A stretch of DNA of 35,258 nucleotides from Flavipsychrobacter stenotrophus. Lineage in GTDB: Bacteria > Bacteroidota > Bacteroidia > Chitinophagales > Chitinophagaceae. Every line of letters starts with the position of its first letter. Within the stretch, counting starts at the first letter, position 1. The notes beneath the pieces are model-generated. The model was not told the origin of the DNA and made no database searches. It saw only the letters and a list, made by a program, of their open reading frames with translations. A program made the translations under genes and the position numbers. The DNA is taken from assembly GCA_947379685.1 (NCBI GenBank), contig CANCOG010000002.1:1-35258 (forward strand), in the 5' to 3' direction. This document shows, piece by piece, positions 1 to 8,992 of this stretch.

Positions 1-113
1 ACTTTTTACTTTTTACTTTTTACTTTTTACTTTTTACTTTTTACTTTTTACTTTTTACTTTTTACTTTTTACTTTTTACTTTTTACTTTTTACTTTTTAC
101 TTTTTACTTTTTT
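1..113. repeat. Heptanucleotide tandem repeat (ACTTTTT)n, at least 15 perfect units, truncated by the window edge
   Basis: Direct reading: an 'ac' occurs every 7 nt at positions 1, 8, 15 ... 106, each followed by a T5 run. The array begins immediately 3' of the paaD stop codon on the minus strand. Confidence 0.97.
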
Positions 114-612
114 AATGGCATTTGAAGTATTCAAACGGCTCCTTGCAATCCTCACATTTATACAGCGCCTTGCAAGAGGTAGGGCCAAACTGGCTCACCA
201 TGGCTGTATTGGTGGAGCCACAATGGGGACAGGGAACTGAGTCGTCCTGGAACAAATTGAGTGCATCTATCGCTTTCCGGTATGGCGGTGCAATGCCATA
301 AGCCTTAAGTTTTTCTTTTCCGTCTTCGCTCATCCAGTCGGTAGTCCAGGCAGGACTTAGCTGGTGTTCAATTTTTATTGAACTGATACCATGCCCAACC
401 AATGCCATCCTAACGCCAATGGCTATTGCATCCATTGCCGGGCAACCGCTGTAGGTGGGCGTTATGATTACAATAACTGAAGTGCTGCCGCCAGCCACAT
501 CTAACTTTACATCCCGAACAATGCCAAGGTCAAGAATAGACAAAACCGGCACTTCCGGATCCTTCACATCGGCCAGCCACGTATACACCTGTTCCTTAGT
601 TAATTCATTCAT
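112..612 (-). CDS. paaD: 1,2-phenylacetyl-CoA epoxidase subunit PaaD (MIP18/DUF59-type N-terminus, C-terminal Cys motifs)
   Basis: 166 aa. 'KDPEVPVLSILDLGIVRDV' and 'TPTYSGCPAMDAI' plus C-terminal 'CPHCGSTNT...FGPTSCKALYKCEDCKEPFEYFKCH' are typical of PaaD. Confidence 0.93.
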   Translation of the reverse strand: MNELTKEQVYTWLADVKDPEVPVLSILDLGIVRDVKLDVAGGSTSVIVIITPTYSGCPAMDAIAIGVRMALVGHGISSIKIEHQLSPAWTTDWMSEDGKEKLKAYGIAPPYRKAIDALNLFQDDSVPCPHCGSTNTAMVSQFGPTSCKALYKCEDCKEPFEYFKCH

Positions 613-623
613 ATGTCATCGCA

Positions 624-2981
624 TTAATTTCCCAGATATACAACAGGGTTGTGATTGTTTACCAGCAGACTTCCGTTTGCCTGTTTAGTAATAATTAAAG
701 CATCGGCAGGCCGAAGCATGAGTTCATCCAATGCCTCAAAAGTACGCTCTTCCGGGTGTTCCACGCTAAACCGGACAAACCGGGCCCTTTCCGGCAGCCT
801 AAAATACACATTAGCTCTCAGCCAGAGTGCTCGGGTAACATATACACCTTCCTCATGCATGTAATTATTGTCAGCACTTTCCTTGCCAAAGGCTCTGGTA
901 ACGAATATTACCTTCCTCGAGCTGTCCATGATCTCCATGAACAGGGTTGGGTTACGATAGTCATGCGATGGCACTAAAAACCAGCACGATAATTCATACA
1001 ACTGATTATCGAAGCTGGATTTAACAGACCCTTCCTTAAGTACTGAGTTCACGGTCTCGCACCACGGCAAACCAGACCTGCCAGCAAATGCAGCCTTTGA
1101 ACTCATCTCTTTATCAAAATGTTCTACAAACCAGCTGCGAGCGGCTCCAGACAAACAGGTATCACAAACTGGCAAATTGTGAGGAATTGCCAGGGTGGCT
1201 TTCTTATCCAGCTCTCTGAGCCTGGCAGGGTAAAAGGCATAAATCTGAGCATTTTGGAAATGCCCAATTGAGTCCGAAGCCTGTAGGAGGTATTGCTGAT
1301 CAGGATCTAACTCCACCCCATCCAATACAATCATCAGGAAAGGTTTGTCCGTCTTGATGTCCCTCAATATTGGCTTATTGGTGTATGGCCCGCCAACTAG
1401 TCTAACCTGTTTAAAAGCGACCTCCCACGAGGTGCGCGACATCATGGCGTCAACCATGGGTAATTGCAACTGAATGCCCGCCTGTATACCGAGTGCGACA
1501 CCCCAGGCGCTGATATTCTCGTCGCTGCATTTCCACAATTTCTCTGAGCCCACCTCAAAAAACGGCAGTACCAGTGTTGCCTGAAAATCTTCTTTCCTGT
1601 ATTTATGCTGCTCCAAAAACTGCCACCAGTGTTGCTGCCCTTTAGCAACGAAAACATCCCGGTTTTTGCGCCCGGTTTCCGCAACATTGTGGGTTCGGGC
1701 TATATACCCGCTCGCTTCAAAACTCCATAAACCCAAGGCGCCTAACAACAGAAGGTATCCTGCAAAACGCCTTCCTTTCGCGACACTTTCCGCATACCAG
1801 TGATAAATAGCGACAGCTCCGTAAATAGTAATAATGTAGTAAAATATCCAACTAAACCGCCCTATGGTCCTGAATTGCTTCAGCACAGAAACATAATTGA
1901 GCAACCATTCCATGTGCCAGATAAACGGCACGCCCATACTGAACAACAGCGAAGCGAATGCCATAAACAACCACACTCGCGGAAATGTATTTTCTTCAAC
2001 TTGATTCCCTTTCGATACCGCCATTTTACGCAGCCAAAATATGCCGGAAAAGAGCAAAGTCATGATAACAACCAGCCCCACATAAGCATTCCCTTCTCTT
2101 ACACCTACCGACTCAATTGGCCTGAATTGCCTGATGACAAAATTCCAGATGGGTGAGTGGACTGAAGTAACAACATCCTTCAGCATTGCCCGGTTTTCCA
2201 TAATGCCAAACGGAGTCACTGGCCTATCGGTTACCGGATCTGTTATCTTTATTGCAATCCCGAAAACAACAAAAAACAGCAAAACACTTAGGAGGAGCGG
2301 GAGGACGTGCCTAGCTTTCTTTATGACTGACTCCCGGACTGTTACAAAATATCCCACACCATAACAACCAACCCAAACCAGCGAAACTGCAGCATAGTAT
2401 GGATGCAGGAATGTAACCAGACAACCCATGATGAATATCCACAACAAGAATACATATCGCCGGGTCGCATGATACCGCAAAGTCCAGTAAAACAACATGG
2501 GTAAAATACATGACCACGATAATGCGTAATGACCCGATATCCTGAGCATCTGCGGGCTGCAAAGAGTAATCAAAGTAGCAAAACAAATTGCGAACAACGG
2601 CAACACCTGAAAATGGCGTAGTATTTTGTAGCAGTATACTATAGAAAGTACAAAACTCAAAGCTATAAACCACCACATTATGGCTAGCGCCTGCCCCATA
2701 GAAAGCCTGTTGTGCAAGTAGCTTAGTGGGACCGATAAAAGTGGCTGACCATCGGTATAAACTATGTGTTCGCCATAAGGGTAATTCATACCCGCAAACC
2801 ATATTCCCCGCCCGTACATTACCTGATACAAATAGGTGAAAATATTCTTGCCACCATCAGCGCCAAGCTCGGGCATTTCCTGTCCCGGATGTGTAACAAA
2901 ACCCGCAAAGGTATAAGCCACAACAACCGACGCAAAAAGTATGACCAGCAACAGCCAGATCCCGGAACTAATTTTATTCAT
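624..2981 (-). CDS. Large polytopic membrane protein, GT-C-like (putative membrane glycosyltransferase)
   Basis: Many hydrophobic helices, with an acidic/aromatic N-terminal loop 'GADGGKNIFTYLYQV...NYPYGEHIVYTDGQP'. The start is chosen at the Met at 2981 (MNKISSGIW), which overlaps the upstream GT2 stop by 8 nt (ATGAATAA). The track ORF extends to 3008. Confidence 0.75.
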   Translation of the reverse strand: MNKISSGIWLLLVILFASVVVAYTFAGFVTHPGQEMPELGADGGKNIFTYLYQVMYGRGIWFAGMNYPYGEHIVYTDGQPLLSVPLSYLHNRLSMGQALAIMWWFIALSFVLSIVYCYKILRHFQVLPLFAICFATLITLCSPQMLRISGHYALSWSCILPMLFYWTLRYHATRRYVFLLWIFIMGCLVTFLHPYYAAVSLVWVGCYGVGYFVTVRESVIKKARHVLPLLLSVLLFFVVFGIAIKITDPVTDRPVTPFGIMENRAMLKDVVTSVHSPIWNFVIRQFRPIESVGVREGNAYVGLVVIMTLLFSGIFWLRKMAVSKGNQVEENTFPRVWLFMAFASLLFSMGVPFIWHMEWLLNYVSVLKQFRTIGRFSWIFYYIITIYGAVAIYHWYAESVAKGRRFAGYLLLLGALGLWSFEASGYIARTHNVAETGRKNRDVFVAKGQQHWWQFLEQHKYRKEDFQATLVLPFFEVGSEKLWKCSDENISAWGVALGIQAGIQLQLPMVDAMMSRTSWEVAFKQVRLVGGPYTNKPILRDIKTDKPFLMIVLDGVELDPDQQYLLQASDSIGHFQNAQIYAFYPARLRELDKKATLAIPHNLPVCDTCLSGAARSWFVEHFDKEMSSKAAFAGRSGLPWCETVNSVLKEGSVKSSFDNQLYELSCWFLVPSHDYRNPTLFMEIMDSSRKVIFVTRAFGKESADNNYMHEEGVYVTRALWLRANVYFRLPERARFVRFSVEHPEERTFEALDELMLRPADALIITKQANGSLLVNNHNPVVYLGN

Positions 2982-3684
2982 GTGGCTTTTTAAACAATAG
3001 CCTGACAAAGTTGAGCAATTCGGGCAACAAAATTGAATAATTCATTTTGCGGAAATGAACTTCCTCATTCAGTGTAACCGGTACAGGGAGCACACGGTAT
3101 TTTTTTGCTGCAAAACAATTCCGCACAAACTCCAGGTCAAAAAGATACCTGTCTATATTGGTACGCAAGAATAAGGCCGCAGCGTCCTTCTTAAATCCTT
3201 TAAGTCCGCACTGGGTATCGGTAATAGGCATAGCGAGAAATACCCTTATCAAAACCCGCAGACAGCGCGAGATCAACTTTCTTGCAAAAGGTAAGTGCTG
3301 ATAATAATCCTCATCTTTTACACCTATCGCAACATCGCAGCTATTATTTTGTAAGCATTGAAAAACCGAAAACATGCTATCAATTGAATAGGGCATATCA
3401 ACATCGGTATACATAATAATTGCCCCGGTTGCAGTACGTACCCCTTCACGAATTGCAAACCCCTTCCCTCTGTTTTCCGGATATCTTACTATTCTTAACT
3501 CCTGAATTTGCGCCTGCAGCCATTGTAGATCTTCTTCTTTTACTGCTGCACTAACACCATCCAATACCAAAATCAACTCTGCTTTCACTCCTGCCATCCC
3601 GCAAAAGCTGGAATAAGCGCCAAAAATATTGCGCTCCCATCCCTGTTGAGGGTTATAACAGGGCAAAACAAGAGATAATTCCAT
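2974..3684 (-). CDS. Glycosyltransferase family 2, dolichyl-phosphate sugar transferase-like
   Basis: 'LSLVLPCYNPQQGWE', 'RGKGFAIREGVRTATGAIIMYTDVDMPY' and 'ITDTQCGLKGFKKDAA' match the GT2 DPM/ALG5-like pattern. Confidence 0.9.
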   Translation of the reverse strand: MELSLVLPCYNPQQGWERNIFGAYSSFCGMAGVKAELILVLDGVSAAVKEEDLQWLQAQIQELRIVRYPENRGKGFAIREGVRTATGAIIMYTDVDMPYSIDSMFSVFQCLQNNSCDVAIGVKDEDYYQHLPFARKLISRCLRVLIRVFLAMPITDTQCGLKGFKKDAAALFLRTNIDRYLFDLEFVRNCFAAKKYRVLPVPVTLNEEVHFRKMNYSILLPELLNFVRLLFKKPHE

Positions 3685-3734
3685 AGATGTTGCAAATTGA
3701 GCTCAAGAAGTTTAACGTAGCCAGGCGAGAATTA

Positions 3735-4547
3735 TTACCATTCCATCCCCGGATAAACCCTTTGCATGAACTGCAATTCTGTGAGTATGTAACCCAGATG
3801 TTCAGTGTGACGGCCTTCCTTGCCTCCCTTCTGCATCCAACTTCCGGCTGGCACAGCAATGGTTGCTTCATTCAAAATAGCAAGCACCCGTTCAGTCCAC
3901 TGGGCCTTTATTGGGTCCAGGTCAGGTGCTATTCCTTGTTGTTGCATTTCCAGCTCGTAAGGAGCAGCCACAAAAAATTCGCCGGTATAACTCCAGAGGT
4001 CATTTACTGCCTTTTGCAATTTATCGTGACTTTCATCTGTACCATCACCAAGCCTTATCATCCATTCGCTACTCCACCGAAGGTGGTAAGTAACCTCCTT
4101 AAGTGATTTTTCTGCAATGGCAGCAAGCGTGGAATCTGTGCTTTTCTCTAAAGCAGTATAATAGAAGAAATGAAATGTATCCAGAAAAAAAGCTCGTGTA
4201 ACCGTATATGCCCAATCAATGTTTGGATGTTCAGTAAGCAATACATTCTTAAAATCCCAGCCATCGCGGAGGTAAGCCAAACTATCTTCATTCAGGGGGG
4301 TACCCGCTTTCACCAGATTTTGAATAGCTACAGAAGTAATCGTTTCCCCTTTTTCTTGCACTGTCAGTTGGTTAAACAACTCCGCCGCATATTGGTAAAG
4401 ACTACGCGCACGCCCTAAATGATCGAGGGCTGTGTTAGTAAGTGCAATATCCTGTTCCAGTATTGGCCCGTGGCCGCACCATTCACTTAAACGGTGTCCG
4501 GTAATCAATGCATCATCAGCCAGGCGAAGTATGTAAGATAATTTCAT
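3735..4547 (-). CDS. paaC: 1,2-phenylacetyl-CoA epoxidase subunit PaaC
   Basis: 'LADDALITGHRLSEWCGHGPILEQDIALTNTALDHLGRARSLYQYAA' is typical of PaaC. The start is taken at MKLSYIL rather than the upstream Met at 4571. Confidence 0.93.
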   Translation of the reverse strand: MKLSYILRLADDALITGHRLSEWCGHGPILEQDIALTNTALDHLGRARSLYQYAAELFNQLTVQEKGETITSVAIQNLVKAGTPLNEDSLAYLRDGWDFKNVLLTEHPNIDWAYTVTRAFFLDTFHFFYYTALEKSTDSTLAAIAEKSLKEVTYHLRWSSEWMIRLGDGTDESHDKLQKAVNDLWSYTGEFFVAAPYELEMQQQGIAPDLDPIKAQWTERVLAILNEATIAVPAGSWMQKGGKEGRHTEHLGYILTELQFMQRVYPGMEW

Positions 4548-4596
4548 TCTATTGTAACAATTAAAAGTCAAACCACAAATTGGCTTGATCCGGGCT

Positions 4597-4604
4597 CAAA
4601 AGTA
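4597..4604 (-). promoter_or_regulatory. Candidate Bacteroidota -7 element TACTTTTG upstream of paaC
   Basis: Reverse complement of 'caaaagta' matches TAnnTTTG and lies about 50 bp upstream of the paaC ATG. No convincing -33 element was found. Confidence 0.35.
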
Positions 4605-4629
4605 TAAAATCAATGTGGTAAAACCCTAG

Positions 4630-4710
4630 GTTCCATCAGTCATTGTTACTACCGAACATTTATCAGCCAATTTTACCAGTCGCCGATTCCGCAAATCCAC
4701 CTGATGGAAC
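4630..4710. repeat. 10-bp inverted repeat GTTCCATCAG / CTGATGGAAC (4630-4639 and 4701-4710) upstream of paaC
   Basis: The arms are perfect reverse complements separated by 61 nt. Confidence 0.6.
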
Positions 4711-4736
4711 TAGTATAAATTTAGTGCACACCGGCA

Positions 4737-7223
4737 TCATTGCACTTCTTTAATTATCTGTTCCGCAATTACCGCGCTTTGGGCGGGCTCAATCAATTCA
4801 ATATGGCCACTCCTTACGTTAACCAACTTAAAACGGCCGGACGAGTACTTTCGCCAGTTATAACCGTGCCGCAAATAAGCAGGACAACTCCTTGTTGCTC
4901 GAATAAATAAACAAGCATGCGTTGCCGTTTTGTCTTTAGATGATGCACTAATAAAGTGGTGATAGAGATGAACCGACGGCTTTGCCGAAGAAGGGGAGAC
5001 TTCAATTTGCCTGGATTTTAAACCGAGAAATTTCTTACTTATAAAATCGCGCATGATACCGGGGTCTAATGAGACAATGGAATTGCCCATTATTGAAGCC
5101 CAATTTGTAAGTGAAGAACGGCTACCGGAGTAAAGATTCATTTCGTAATAATTGTATGTATCCAACATTACACACAACCTTACACCGTCAACCTTCTTTG
5201 CCAGTTCATGAGCAATCAACCCCTGGACGCTTAAACCGAGCAAAACCGCCTGCTGGCTATTTTCCTGTTTCCGGACCAAGCTGCCCAGTTCTTCAAGAAG
5301 TCCAATTGCCCCCATTGAATCCTTAACGCTCTCCAAATCAAATAGCAGATGAAAAATATTGTATTGATTTTCAATTTTCCGAATGATATACCTATAATCA
5401 TTTCCACCCTGAAAAGTGTTCAAAAAATATAAATTTCTTCGTCCTGCAACAAATCCATTCGCAGGTATACATGATGGCTTTTGATCCCCGATACCCGTAC
5501 TTAGAAATTCAGCTATTCGCTCAGGGGTCTCGTAAGCCCAAATGCAATGAGCAGGCAATTTAACGTTCAAACAGGCCTCCAGTTCTGCAATTGCAACAAG
5601 CCCCAAAAGCGAGTCGCCACCAAAATCATTAAAAAAAGACCCTGACTTAAAAATATTTTGTACCCCAAGTACACTTGCAAATACCTGCATGATCGTGCTT
5701 TCCAATACAGATGCGGGTAACTGGTCGTTTAATGAAGCCGTGGCAAGATTCGTAAAGGAAGCTATTTCCAGGCTTTTCCGGTCCACCTTCCCTGAATGCG
5801 TTTGTGGGAAGTGCTCCAATACACTATAAAAATTCGGATAATGCCCAACCGGTAACCTATTTTTCAAGAACTCATTGATTGCCCTTGGGTTAAGTTGCTG
5901 GTCAGATGTTTGGATAAAGGCAACAATTGCATTCGTTCCCGATTGAGTATTGTTAACTACTACAGCAACTCTGGTAATGCCTGGCATTATTGCCAATTCC
6001 TGTTCTACCAGTCCGAGATCAACCTTTACACCATTTACTTTTATTTCATTTGTTTTTCTGCCCTTCAAAAATAGCTCACCTGCGTCATTGAGATAGCCAA
6101 GGTCACCACTTCTGTAAGTTACCATTGCCCCGTTTACACTAAAGGCATCCTTCTTGGCAGCACTATTCCCAACATATTCTCCAGCAATATATTCCGACTC
6201 AACCACTATCTCGCCAATTTCATTGGCACTCATTTGTCGCCCATCATCTGCAACTATGGAAATTAGCTTATTACCTACTGCTACTCCGGCCGCCCCATTG
6301 TATGCAGAAATTTCAGCCCGGTCCTTTAAATGAACTTTTGCTATTGTCCTTGTTTCGGTGCTGGCGTAGGCTAATTGTAAAAGCGTTGATTCTGGAAATT
6401 TAGCGCAAAACAGCTCAATGGTCCCAGAATTTATCGGCTCGGCACTTAGAGACAAAAATCTCATTAACTGGAGCTGCTTTAATGACTCATTCACTTTACA
6501 GACTGCTAAAAACGCTGAGACAGAAACATTGGAAACGGTTACTCCGCGTTCCTCCCAAAAGGAGGCGAGTGCCCCTACCCCTTCCTTCCTTAGCGAGAAA
6601 ATACATAGTTGAGCACCAGACACCAAGGCCGGAAAAATACATGCGAGGGATGCACTAAAGGAAAGAGAAAAAACCAGATCAATTACATCATTCTCCGCGA
6701 TATTGTTTTCAGCAATTTGCCTGAGTGTATCAGAATTGATGGTTTTATAATTGTGGGCTATAATTTTCGAAACTCCGCTGGTACCAGAAGTTATGAACAT
6801 ACAAAAGCGCTGTAGTTCCAGGCACCTAAAATCGATCGGTACATAATTATCCGGCACCTCAATTTCGTCAATGCAAATGTCCGGCACCCCGGCGCTGGTC
6901 CTTTTTTTACTGCCCTTGCTGAGCAGACTAAATTTTATTGAAACAGGAAAATCCTCCCCGATATAGTATGCGTTTTCTTCAGTAACAGAGAGGTAATAAT
7001 TACCCGACAAAACAATACCGATCATTGCAACAATATGGTCTATACCGGCATCGATTTCAATAGCTATACACTCTCGATCAATTCCCTTTTGCTGAAAATA
7101 ACCTGCAATTGCTCTTGCACGCTTTCCCAATTCGCCATAGGTTATCGTTTCACCGCTATTATATACTGCTGTCTTTTCCGAAAAGGTATCAAAAGTGGCA
7201 AGCAGCCTATCCATTATACTCAT
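4737..7223 (-). CDS. NRPS-like protein: adenylation domain, PCP and type I thioesterase
   Basis: A3-like 'FITSGTSGVSKIIAHN', A7 'YRSGDLGYLNDAGELFLKGR', A10 'SGKVDRK'. PCP 'DFGGDSLLGL'. TE GxSxxG motif 'LLGLSVQGLIAHELA' with downstream 'VMLDTY' and 'SGHIELIEP'. The exact start is ambiguous (7244, 7223 or 7214). Confidence 0.92.
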   Translation of the reverse strand: MSIMDRLLATFDTFSEKTAVYNSGETITYGELGKRARAIAGYFQQKGIDRECIAIEIDAGIDHIVAMIGIVLSGNYYLSVTEENAYYIGEDFPVSIKFSLLSKGSKKRTSAGVPDICIDEIEVPDNYVPIDFRCLELQRFCMFITSGTSGVSKIIAHNYKTINSDTLRQIAENNIAENDVIDLVFSLSFSASLACIFPALVSGAQLCIFSLRKEGVGALASFWEERGVTVSNVSVSAFLAVCKVNESLKQLQLMRFLSLSAEPINSGTIELFCAKFPESTLLQLAYASTETRTIAKVHLKDRAEISAYNGAAGVAVGNKLISIVADDGRQMSANEIGEIVVESEYIAGEYVGNSAAKKDAFSVNGAMVTYRSGDLGYLNDAGELFLKGRKTNEIKVNGVKVDLGLVEQELAIMPGITRVAVVVNNTQSGTNAIVAFIQTSDQQLNPRAINEFLKNRLPVGHYPNFYSVLEHFPQTHSGKVDRKSLEIASFTNLATASLNDQLPASVLESTIMQVFASVLGVQNIFKSGSFFNDFGGDSLLGLVAIAELEACLNVKLPAHCIWAYETPERIAEFLSTGIGDQKPSCIPANGFVAGRRNLYFLNTFQGGNDYRYIIRKIENQYNIFHLLFDLESVKDSMGAIGLLEELGSLVRKQENSQQAVLLGLSVQGLIAHELAKKVDGVRLCVMLDTYNYYEMNLYSGSRSSLTNWASIMGNSIVSLDPGIMRDFISKKFLGLKSRQIEVSPSSAKPSVHLYHHFISASSKDKTATHACLFIRATRSCPAYLRHGYNWRKYSSGRFKLVNVRSGHIELIEPAQSAVIAEQIIKEVQ

Positions 7224-7983
7224 AAACATCGTATGCTTTGGCAATATCCATATTGATACTCAGCATATTCCTTACGCTGATACTGTCTTTATACGCCGAC
7301 GAATATATAGCTTTTAAATTGGTATCCTTTAGTGAATGTTTTATTCGCTGCAACATGCTGTGCTTATGAAATTGCTGACTTCTGAATTCTTTCAGGATAG
7401 CCCCGCCTGCCAGCAGATAGTCATCTCCGTCTTTGTAAAGAACATTAACCCCGGCATTCAGACCATGTTTTACCACGAGGAAAAGATCTAACCCCTCAAC
7501 ACCCAAAAGCTGCCTGAAATTCTGCTCCACCTTCCTGTAGTCTTCTTGTTCCGACTCAAAACTCTTGAGGTAAGCACATGTGAAGTCATAAATATTGTGG
7601 TCTTCTACACGTACCAGTTCCACCTTACTTCCATCACTATTCTTTACTGGCTCATTTATCGGAAAACTTGTCTTAACTATAGTCTTTGTGTACTCGTAGC
7701 CAAATTCCCTGCACAGCAATTCTTTACTCTCTTCGCAACCCGCCAAAACAATAATTTTGTGCGTTTTCACATCCCCTTCCCGGTAAAAGTCAATAACCGA
7801 ATCTACCTGTATTTTGCTGAGTGGTTTGCTCGCCGGGGAAAATGAATAATTAAAATAACCTACTTCTGGAAACATTAATTTCGTGACCCCGTCGTTATCA
7901 GAGATATCTATACGGTTATCGTACATTTCGTTACGCGAATATGCCCTTAGCCGCTCGATGTCGTACTTGAAAACGATTTCCAT
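7207..7983 (-). CDS. GNAT-fold-like acyltransferase, probable
   Basis: 258 aa. The C-terminal region 'LFLVVKHGLNAGVNVLYKDGDDYLLAGGAILKEFRSQQFHKHSMLQRIKHSLKDTNLKAIYSSAYKDSISVRNMLSINM' reads like the GNAT beta4-beta5/alpha core. It overlaps the start of the NRPS-like gene. Confidence 0.55.
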   Translation of the reverse strand: MEIVFKYDIERLRAYSRNEMYDNRIDISDNDGVTKLMFPEVGYFNYSFSPASKPLSKIQVDSVIDFYREGDVKTHKIIVLAGCEESKELLCREFGYEYTKTIVKTSFPINEPVKNSDGSKVELVRVEDHNIYDFTCAYLKSFESEQEDYRKVEQNFRQLLGVEGLDLFLVVKHGLNAGVNVLYKDGDDYLLAGGAILKEFRSQQFHKHSMLQRIKHSLKDTNLKAIYSSAYKDSISVRNMLSINMDIAKAYDVYEYNG

Positions 7984-8115
7984 AAATTACTTTTTCTCAA
8001 AAATAATTTACGAAAAATTAAAATTCTATTAAAGCAAATGAAGTTGCAATTCTGTGACAACTATACCGAACATAAAATTTTCACTTATGCGTCAAATATA
8101 AAAGCTCTAATGCGC

Positions 8116-8973
8116 CTATTTTTTTGCAAAATCCCTCCCCATTATGGTCCAGTCTTTTTTTGAATCACCGTCAGCGATGTGCTGGTCCATGACACGGGCA
8201 ACAATCTCCAAATGTTCAAGCGTTACCCCTTTCTCCTTTGCTTCAGTCAGCATTAAAGCAACATCCTTTCTGGCCATTTGCAGTTCCCAGGCAACCACCT
8301 CAAAGTTTCCCGCAGTTATTTTCCCAATACGGGACGGCAAGACTGCTCCGGGATTCCATCCTCCGGTAAACAAATCACTTATGAGCCCCGGTTCTACGCC
8401 CAGACTGGTGCCTAAATTTAGTGCCTCAAATAGTGCGGCATTCATGCCAATAATATAGTGGTTTCGCACGAGCTTTACAGCGGCAGCCTTTCCTGTAACA
8501 GGGCCATAGTTTACTACCTTACCTGTCATCTTTTGCAACTCCGGCTGCCATTTATCTATGACATCCTGATCGCCTGACAACAGCATAGATCCTTCACAGG
8601 CCAGTGCATTTTCAGGGCTCATGAAAACAGGGGCATGCAAATAACAAAAGCCTCTTCCCTTCCAGATTCCGGTCCTGTCAATCGCACCTTGAGTAGAAGT
8701 GGTCGTGTGGTCAATTATCGTTGCGCCTGGTTCTAAAGCACTTTGAATACACTCCAGTAGTTCATCGACCGACGCGTCATCTTTCAGCACGATATGTATT
8801 CTATCTGCCCCAATTACCGCACTTTGGGCATCGCGAAAAGCACGGGCTCCATAAGGCTCAAGCGCCTGAGCCTTTTCATAAGTCCGGTTCCATACGGCAA
8901 GGGCGTTACCACATTGCAGTAACGCCCTTGCCATATTACTTCCTAAATACCCCGTTCCTAAAAATGCTATCAT
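8116..8973 (-). CDS. NAD(P)-dependent oxidoreductase, 6PGDH/3-hydroxyisobutyrate dehydrogenase-like
   Basis: 'MIAFLGTGYLGSNMARALLQCGNALAVWNRT' Rossmann motif; 'HAPVFMSPENA'; 'GKAAAVKLVRNHYIIGMNAALFEAL' catalytic Lys region. Confidence 0.9.
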   Translation of the reverse strand: MIAFLGTGYLGSNMARALLQCGNALAVWNRTYEKAQALEPYGARAFRDAQSAVIGADRIHIVLKDDASVDELLECIQSALEPGATIIDHTTTSTQGAIDRTGIWKGRGFCYLHAPVFMSPENALACEGSMLLSGDQDVIDKWQPELQKMTGKVVNYGPVTGKAAAVKLVRNHYIIGMNAALFEALNLGTSLGVEPGLISDLFTGGWNPGAVLPSRIGKITAGNFEVVAWELQMARKDVALMLTEAKEKGVTLEHLEIVARVMDQHIADGDSKKDWTIMGRDFAKK

Positions 8974-8992
8974 AAACAGCAGCTATGGGTAA

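Noticed and set aside
2311-2802. 163-aa minus-strand ORF inside the large membrane protein
   Set aside because: Alternate frame fully contained in a longer ORF with clear transmembrane patterning; no recognisable domain.
3687-4106. 139-aa plus-strand ORF antisense to paaC
   Set aside because: Opposite to a confidently assigned gene; low-complexity translation without domain motifs.
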